Positions 59,444 through 64,000 of a stretch of DNA of 64,000 nucleotides are shown here, one piece after another. This stretch comes from Niallia alba (GTDB lineage Bacteria > Bacillota > Bacilli > Bacillales > Cytobacillaceae). The number at the start of each line of letters is the position of its first letter. The stretch's first letter is position 1. The stretch spans positions 2,582,001 to 2,646,000 of the forward strand of contig NZ_JABBPK010000001.1 of NCBI RefSeq assembly GCF_012933555.1. The letters run 5' to 3'. The position numbers and the translations under genes were made by a program. The notes under the pieces are model-generated. The model was not told the origin of the DNA, did no database searches, and saw only the letters and a list, made by a program, of their open reading frames with translations.

Positions 59444-60070
59444 TTATTTGCGACCAAAGTCGGCCTTAATCTCCCCATACTTATTGGTATCCCATTTTAA
59501 AATCTTATTTGAATAACTGTTTTCTTTTAGCCATTTTTCTGCGCGCTCCATTAATTTCCATAATTCCTCTGTTCGTTTATCTCTTACTAATGTAGTATTT
59601 GCTTTTTTATTACGAACCCAAGATAATGCTGTCATACTGTCGCTGTATATAGTTGTGTTCTTACCTTGTTTTTGCAGTAGACTTAATGCATGGACAATCC
59701 CTAAAAATTCCCCAATATTATTGGTACCGAATACAGGACCATAGTGAAAGAGAACTTCTCCTGTTTTCGTATTTACTCCTCGATATTCCATCAAGCCAGG
59801 ATTTCCACTACACGCCGCATCTACTGATATACTATTTTCCTCAATAGCCTCAAAAGAAGTGCTAGCCTGCTTTTTAGAAGTAGTACTTTTTGAAGCAGTT
59901 TTTGTTACATTTCCACCTTCATTAAAAGCTTTTTCTGCTTCCTCTAATGTTGGAAAGGATTTAAATGATGCTCCTTTAAATCCTTTTGTCTGTCTTTCGC
60001 ATTCCGCCCAAGTAGAAAAAATCCCTGCTTTTCTGCCATTCCATACTACGTAATATTTTTTTCCTGCCAT
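59444..60070 (-). CDS. rnhA: Ribonuclease HI with N-terminal hybrid-binding domain
   Basis: The 208-aa protein has an RHBD/caulimovirus-VI domain (KYYVVWNGRKAGIFSTWAEC) at residues 5-50, a Ser/Thr/Lys linker, then the RNase H fold. Catalytic acids are Asp84 (SVDAACSGNPG), Glu121 (GEFLGIVHAL), Asp144 (YSDSMTA) and Asp204 (IKADFGRK). It is close to the structurally known Bacillus halodurans RNase H1. It degrades RNA in RNA-DNA hybrids. ATG 60070 is preferred; the TTG four codons earlier abuts AAAGG. Confidence 0.93.
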   Translation of the reverse strand: MAGKKYYVVWNGRKAGIFSTWAECERQTKGFKGASFKSFPTLEEAEKAFNEGGNVTKTASKSTTSKKQASTSFEAIEENSISVDAACSGNPGLMEYRGVNTKTGEVLFHYGPVFGTNNIGEFLGIVHALSLLQKQGKNTTIYSDSMTALSWVRNKKANTTLVRDKRTEELWKLMERAEKWLKENSYSNKILKWDTNKYGEIKADFGRK

Positions 60071-60229
60071 ATAATCATCCAACCTTTCACACCTATTGGT
60101 TAATCATATCATACGAGTGAGTCGAAATAAAAATATACAGAATTTCTTATAAACCTCTTGAAAAGGCTTTCTATAAATCTTGTAATTTACTATAATGATG
60201 TTGAGTAAAATAGGAAGGTGGGGAATATA

Positions 60230-61990
60230 TTGCTACAGCTACTTCCACTAATGATTGAACGAGTCGGTATTTTAGTTATCTTTGCCTTCTTATTGTCGAG
60301 GATCAAGATTTTCCGTTCCATTATCCATAATGAATCACAATGGCAAGATAAACTATCTTTAATTTTCATCTTTGGCGCCTTCGGAGTTATTAGTAACTAT
60401 ACTGGAGTAGAAATATTAAAAGGAAGCATTAGCACGCATACATGGCAGCATGAATTAGATGTTTCAAGTGCTATTGCCAACACAAGAATTATGGGTGTTG
60501 CTATCGGTGGATTGGTTGGTGGGCCATTAGTAGGTTTAGGCGTGGGATTAATAGCTGGTCTTCATCGCTTAACATTAGGCGGTTTTACTGCATTAGCCTG
60601 TGGCTTGTCTACCATCATGGCAGGGTTATTGACCGGCTTAATCGGTAAGAAATACTCCATTAAACAAGATTCTGCCAGCAAAGCAGTGATTATCGGCATT
60701 GCGATGGAAATTATTCAAATGGTATTTATCCTTTTGATTGCGTCGCCATTCCAACTTGCACTCGAACTAGTTAAGATTATTGCCTTTCCTATGATTGTCA
60801 TTAATGGCTTTGGGATGCTAATTTTTATTTATATTATTCAAAACATTCTCTTAGAAGAGGAAAAAACAAAAGCAGCACAAACAAATATTGCCTTAAATAT
60901 TGCACAATCTACCTTAGCTTACTTTCGGCAAGGGCTAAACCCGGAATCTAGCAAACAGGTTGCTAAAATTATGTTAAAAGCAACCAATGCTGATGCTGTG
61001 TCTATAACAAATAAGTCGATTGTTTTGGCACATGAAGGCCTTGGTGGAGATCACCATATTCCTTTAGAAAAAACGTCTACGAAACTAACAGAAAGAGTGT
61101 TAAGAGAAGGAAATATATTAATCGCCAAAAATAAAGATGAAATACAGTGTAGCAATCAAGCCTGCCCACTACACGCAGCCATTCTATTACCCTTAAAAGC
61201 AAATAATAAAACAGTCGGCACATTAAAACTTTATTTTGCCAATCCTAAAAACATTCAATTAGTAGAATATACATTAGCTGAAGGATTGAGTAAGTTATTT
61301 TCCTTACAGCTTGAATTAGCAGAGGCAGAGCTACAACAAAAGTTGTTGAAGGATGCAGAAATTAAAGCACTGCAAGCACAAGTCCATCCTCATTTTCTCT
61401 TTAACAGCATGAACACAATTTCGGCGCTTATCCGCACAGATGGGGAAAAGGCTCGGCAGATGATTCACAAATTAAGTACCTATTTCCGCAGTAACATCCA
61501 AGGTTCCAAAAATATGTTAATCCCTTTAAGTCAGGAATTAGAACATGTCCATGCCTTTTTAGCATTAGAAGAAGCTAGATTTCCTGATAAATTTATTTTA
61601 AATGAATCCGTGGAGTCTGAATTAAAAAAAGTTCTTATTCCGCCTTTTACTTTACAGCCTTTAGTAGAAAATTCGATTCGGCATGCTTTTTCAAAAGGTA
61701 CAGTAGGAACGATAACGATATGTGCTTATAAAGATAACGACAAGATGGTGTTAATAACAGAAGATGATGGCAAAGGCATGAGTGAAGATACTCTTTACAT
61801 GATTGGTCAAAAAAATATCACCTCTAGCACTGGTACTGGTACTGCACTTTGGAATATCCAGGAAAGAGTGAAAAAGATATATGGAGATAAAGGGAGATTT
61901 ACGATTGAAAGTGAATGGAATAGAGGAACAAAGGTGATGATTACATTACCATCTAAGGAACCAACGATCTGGAGGGGAGTAGATGATTAA
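60230..61990 (+). CDS. lytS: LytS-type sensor histidine kinase
   Basis: The 586-aa protein has a 5TMR_LYT membrane sensor (residues 1-210, with the GGLVGGPLVGLGVGLIAGLH signature). A GAF domain follows (about 215-360) with CSNQACPLHAAILLPL. The HisKA-like HPHFLFNSMNTISALI is near 390 and the HATPase is at the end (VENSIRHAF, DDGKGM). The TTG at 60230 is chosen because GGTGGGG lies 6 nt upstream and the protein then starts like B. subtilis LytS. It overlaps lytR by 8 bp. LytS/BtsS/YpdA kinases respond to pyruvate or cell-envelope state. Confidence 0.9.
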   Translation: MLQLLPLMIERVGILVIFAFLLSRIKIFRSIIHNESQWQDKLSLIFIFGAFGVISNYTGVEILKGSISTHTWQHELDVSSAIANTRIMGVAIGGLVGGPLVGLGVGLIAGLHRLTLGGFTALACGLSTIMAGLLTGLIGKKYSIKQDSASKAVIIGIAMEIIQMVFILLIASPFQLALELVKIIAFPMIVINGFGMLIFIYIIQNILLEEEKTKAAQTNIALNIAQSTLAYFRQGLNPESSKQVAKIMLKATNADAVSITNKSIVLAHEGLGGDHHIPLEKTSTKLTERVLREGNILIAKNKDEIQCSNQACPLHAAILLPLKANNKTVGTLKLYFANPKNIQLVEYTLAEGLSKLFSLQLELAEAELQQKLLKDAEIKALQAQVHPHFLFNSMNTISALIRTDGEKARQMIHKLSTYFRSNIQGSKNMLIPLSQELEHVHAFLALEEARFPDKFILNESVESELKKVLIPPFTLQPLVENSIRHAFSKGTVGTITICAYKDNDKMVLITEDDGKGMSEDTLYMIGQKNITSSTGTGTALWNIQERVKKIYGDKGRFTIESEWNRGTKVMITLPSKEPTIWRGVDD

Positions 61991-62723
61991 AGCATTAATA
62001 GTGGAAGACGAACCATTAGCAAGAGATGAATTAAGGTATCTTTTAAAAAGAAGCAATAAAATGGAGATAGTGGCAGAATGTGATGATTTAGATACTGCTT
62101 TACAAGTAATAGATGATCAAGAAATAGATGTTATTTTTTTAGATATCCAGCTTGGAGAAGAAAACGGAATGAATTTAGCAGAGCGCATAAAAGAAAAACG
62201 AAATGCACCAGAAATAGTCTTTGCTACGGCTTTTGATGAGTATGCACTTCGAGCTTTTGATGTGAATGCTGTTGACTATTTATTAAAGCCGTTTGAAGAA
62301 GAACGCATAAATCAAACCATTGTAAAACTGCAAAATAGGAGAGGCACGAAAAAGAATGACACATCAAAAAATAACCAAAGCACTACTCCAATACAAAAAA
62401 ATAAATTAGCCGTCACGACAAATGACAGAATTAAGATCATTGATTTAAATAAGATTGTCTATATTAGTGCACAAAATGGCAAAACATTGCTTGTTACGGA
62501 AGAAGAGCAATTAGTCATTACCTTTACTTTAACGCAATTAGAACAAAAATTAGTAAACAGCCCAATCATGAAAGTACATCGTTCTTATTTGGTTAATAAA
62601 GAAAAAATTAGCGAAATTGAACCATGGTTTAACTCAACCTATTTATTATGTATGGATAATGGAGAGAAAGTGCCATTAAGTAGAAACTATACAAAAGAGA
62701 TTAAGCTGTTATTTGGATTTTAA
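61983..62723 (+). CDS. lytR: LytTR-family response regulator
   Basis: The 246-aa protein has a receiver domain with acidic pocket VEDEP at residues 7-11, phospho-acceptor Asp54 in VIFLDIQLGEENG, and KPFEEER near residue 103. It is joined to a LytTR DNA-binding domain from about residue 140 (VYISAQNGKTLL, MKVHRSYLVN, VPLSRNY). It is translationally coupled to lytS. Regulators of this type bind paired direct repeats about 21 bp apart, and exactly such a pair lies 69 bp downstream of its stop, before cstA. Confidence 0.92.
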   Translation: MIKALIVEDEPLARDELRYLLKRSNKMEIVAECDDLDTALQVIDDQEIDVIFLDIQLGEENGMNLAERIKEKRNAPEIVFATAFDEYALRAFDVNAVDYLLKPFEEERINQTIVKLQNRRGTKKNDTSKNNQSTTPIQKNKLAVTTNDRIKIIDLNKIVYISAQNGKTLLVTEEEQLVITFTLTQLEQKLVNSPIMKVHRSYLVNKEKISEIEPWFNSTYLLCMDNGEKVPLSRNYTKEIKLLFGF

Positions 62724-62749
62724 CCTCATTCTTTTCGAAATACATAACT

Positions 62750-62791
62750 TAACCGACTGGATAAAACCATTGTATTTTATCCAGTCAGTTT
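62750..62791 (+). terminator. lytSR terminator
   Basis: GACTGGATAAAA / TTTTATCCAGTC, 12 perfect pairs, followed by AGTTTT. Confidence 0.8.
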
Positions 62792-62860
62792 TGCATTTCA
62801 AAATCATTTCTCTGCATTTTATCATGAAAACGCTTTTTCCTCCTTTTCATTTTTTATAAT
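62792..62860 (+). promoter_or_regulatory. cstA control region: LytTR repeats, cre-like site, -10
   Basis: TGCATTTCA (62792-62800) and TGCATTTTA (62813-62821) are direct repeats with 21-bp periodicity, resembling the YpdB site of E. coli (GGCATTTCAT-N11-GGCATTTCAT as I recall it). TGAAAACGCTTTTT (62825-62838) is a cre-like CcpA site. TATAAT at 62855-62860 is the -10. No consensus -35 is present, which fits activator dependence. Confidence 0.65.
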
Positions 62861-62886
62861 AAAACCATTAAAGGAGGTAGATAAAA

Positions 62887-64000
62887 ATGAATGCGGTTAC
62901 AATCGTAATAGCATCTGCATGTATTTTAATGATTGCTTATCGTTTATACGGGACCTTTATGGCGGTAAAAGTATTGAAACTAAATGATAAGGAAAAAACT
63001 CCTGCCCATGAATTAAATGACGGCAAAGATTACGTACCAACAAATAAGTGGGTAACCTTTGGACATCATTTTGCAGCCATTGCTGCAGCTGGGCCACTTG
63101 TAGGACCTATTCTTGCAGCACAATTCGGCTATTTGCCTGGATTAATTTGGCTCTTGATTGGTGCTGTTATCGGGGGAGCTGTTCATGATGCTGTCGTATT
63201 ATTTGCTAGTATGCGAAAAAAAGGGAAATCTTTATCTGAAGTAGCAAAAGAAGAACTTGGCCCAGTCGCGGGTTTCTGTACAGGTCTTGCGATGCTATTT
63301 ATCATTACAATTACAATGGCCGGTTTATCCATGGTAGTGCTGCATGCTTTAGAGAGAAATCCTTGGGGCACGTTCTCGGTAGGAATCACCATTCCGATTG
63401 CTATGGGAGTGGGGATATTTTATAAAAAGACGGGAAACTTGAAACTATGTACGACTATTGGCTTCATCTTATTAATGATCGGTGTATTTGTCGGACCGAT
63501 GATTCAAGGTACAGTACTTGGGGATTGGCTAACACTTGATACAAAAACACTTGCTATTATTCTTCCTATTTATGCATTTTTTGCAGCTGCACTTCCTGTT
63601 TGGCTACTATTGGCTCCTCGGGATTATTTAAGTAGCTTTATGAAAATCGGCGTGTTTATTGCTCTTATTATCGGTGTGTTTATCATCAACCCAGCTATTG
63701 AATTTCCTGCATTTACGGAATTTGTAAATGGCGGTGGACCAGTTATTGCAGGGCCAGTATGGCCTTTCATTTCCATAACGATTGCATGTGGCGCTATTTC
63801 CGGATTCCATGCATTTGTTGGCTCAGGTACAACACCGAAAATGCTTGATAAGTGGAGCGATATTAAAGTCGTGGGCTTTGGTGCGATGCTTGTAGAATGT
63901 TTGGTAGGTATTATGGCGCTTATTGCTGCTACAGCTCTACATCCTGGTGATTATTTCGCGATAAACTCCTCACCAGAGGTTTTTCAAACACTTGGGATGA
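62887..64000 (+). CDS. cstA: CstA-family carbon starvation/pyruvate transporter, 5' part
   Basis: The gene runs off the right edge after 371 codons. It begins MNAVTIVIASACILMIAYRLYG and has the CstA signatures FGHHFAAIAAAGPLVGPILAAQ near residue 60, GGAVHDAVVLFASMRKKGKSL near 98 and SGFHAFVGSGTTPKMLD near 307. CstA proteins carry pyruvate and possibly peptides during carbon limitation. AAAGGAGG lies about 10 nt before the ATG. It follows lytSR in the same direction and carries likely LytR and CcpA sites in its promoter. Confidence 0.93.
   Translation, partial: MNAVTIVIASACILMIAYRLYGTFMAVKVLKLNDKEKTPAHELNDGKDYVPTNKWVTFGHHFAAIAAAGPLVGPILAAQFGYLPGLIWLLIGAVIGGAVHDAVVLFASMRKKGKSLSEVAKEELGPVAGFCTGLAMLFIITITMAGLSMVVLHALERNPWGTFSVGITIPIAMGVGIFYKKTGNLKLCTTIGFILLMIGVFVGPMIQGTVLGDWLTLDTKTLAIILPIYAFFAAALPVWLLLAPRDYLSSFMKIGVFIALIIGVFIINPAIEFPAFTEFVNGGGPVIAGPVWPFISITIACGAISGFHAFVGSGTTPKMLDKWSDIKVVGFGAMLVECLVGIMALIAATALHPGDYFAINSSPEVFQTLGM

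Noticed and set aside
1-64000. tRNA or rRNA genes
   Set aside because: I saw no cloverleaf with a GGTTCGAATCC-type T arm and no rRNA-like GC-rich conserved blocks.

Overview
The window is a low-GC Firmicutes chromosome segment, most likely from a Bacillaceae species of the Bacillus/Niallia type. The evidence is AAGGAGG-type ribosome binding sites, ATG/GTG/TTG starts, B. subtilis-like gene content (gltC-gltAB, puc-type purine catabolism, PurR boxes, an FMN riboswitch, YkuK, IDEAL, YlbC-like and lytSR genes) and many intrinsic terminators. I cannot fix the species from sequence alone. No rRNA, tRNA, CRISPR array or phage module was seen. Most of the window is ordinary chromosome, cut by one complete insertion sequence and two families of dispersed non-coding repeats.

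Layout. 1-1.5 kb: end of a 3D-domain cell-wall protein, a coiled-coil protein and a small HTH protein. 1.9-9.4 kb: an eight-gene purine-degradation operon (xanthine dehydrogenase maturation factors and subunits, OHCU decarboxylase, HIU hydrolase, allantoinase) with no uricase. 9.7-13.4 kb: purT under two inverted PurR boxes, an OFA-type MFS transporter and an AEC transporter. 13.5-20.8 kb: a CAP-domain protein, a 43-aa orphan protein, ilvE, a HAD phosphatase, an IDEAL-domain protein with a CodY box in its promoter, and pepF. 20.9-28.3 kb: divergent gltC and gltAB (glutamate synthase). 28.4-30.0 kb: an IS1182-like element with terminal repeats and a 4-bp target duplication. 30.1-33 kb: an HD-domain protein and an SF1 helicase. 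33.6-43 kb: cyclophilins, an SDR, a TerC protein, YkuK, a DUF4349 lipoprotein, signal peptidase I, a tyrosine recombinase, a CoxG-like protein and chrA; this stretch is bracketed by two almost identical 567-bp direct repeats. 43.6-46.1 kb: ribE-ribB-ribH behind an FMN riboswitch, with no ribD and no GTP cyclohydrolase II domain. 46.2-57.4 kb: exoA, a ring-cleaving dioxygenase, a stand-alone murG, a DEAD-box helicase, a divergent Fpg-like glycosylase, a PBP4a-type DD-carboxypeptidase and a nucleoside hydrolase. 57.6-64 kb: a LysE exporter with an AraC regulator, RNase HI, the lytS/lytR two-component system and the 5' part of cstA.

How the parts work together. The puc-like operon would release nitrogen from hypoxanthine/xanthine, while gltAB under GltC assimilates ammonium into glutamate. 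purT uses formate for purine synthesis and sits beside an oxalate/formate-family transporter. At the right end a LytS/LytTR pair precedes a CstA-family (pyruvate/peptide) transporter whose promoter carries two TGCATTT direct repeats exactly 21 bp apart plus a cre-like site. That arrangement suggests a pyruvate-responsive circuit like the enterobacterial BtsSR/YpdAB systems.

The most unusual non-genic content is the two repeat families. Family R1 (~100-155 bp, six copies) folds into two hairpins and shows compensatory base changes between copies, so it is probably selected as RNA or is a structured mobile unit. Family R2 (220-567 bp, four copies) has terminal inverted repeats related to AGAGGCTGGGACA, internal hairpins, and sits between convergent genes in three of four cases.
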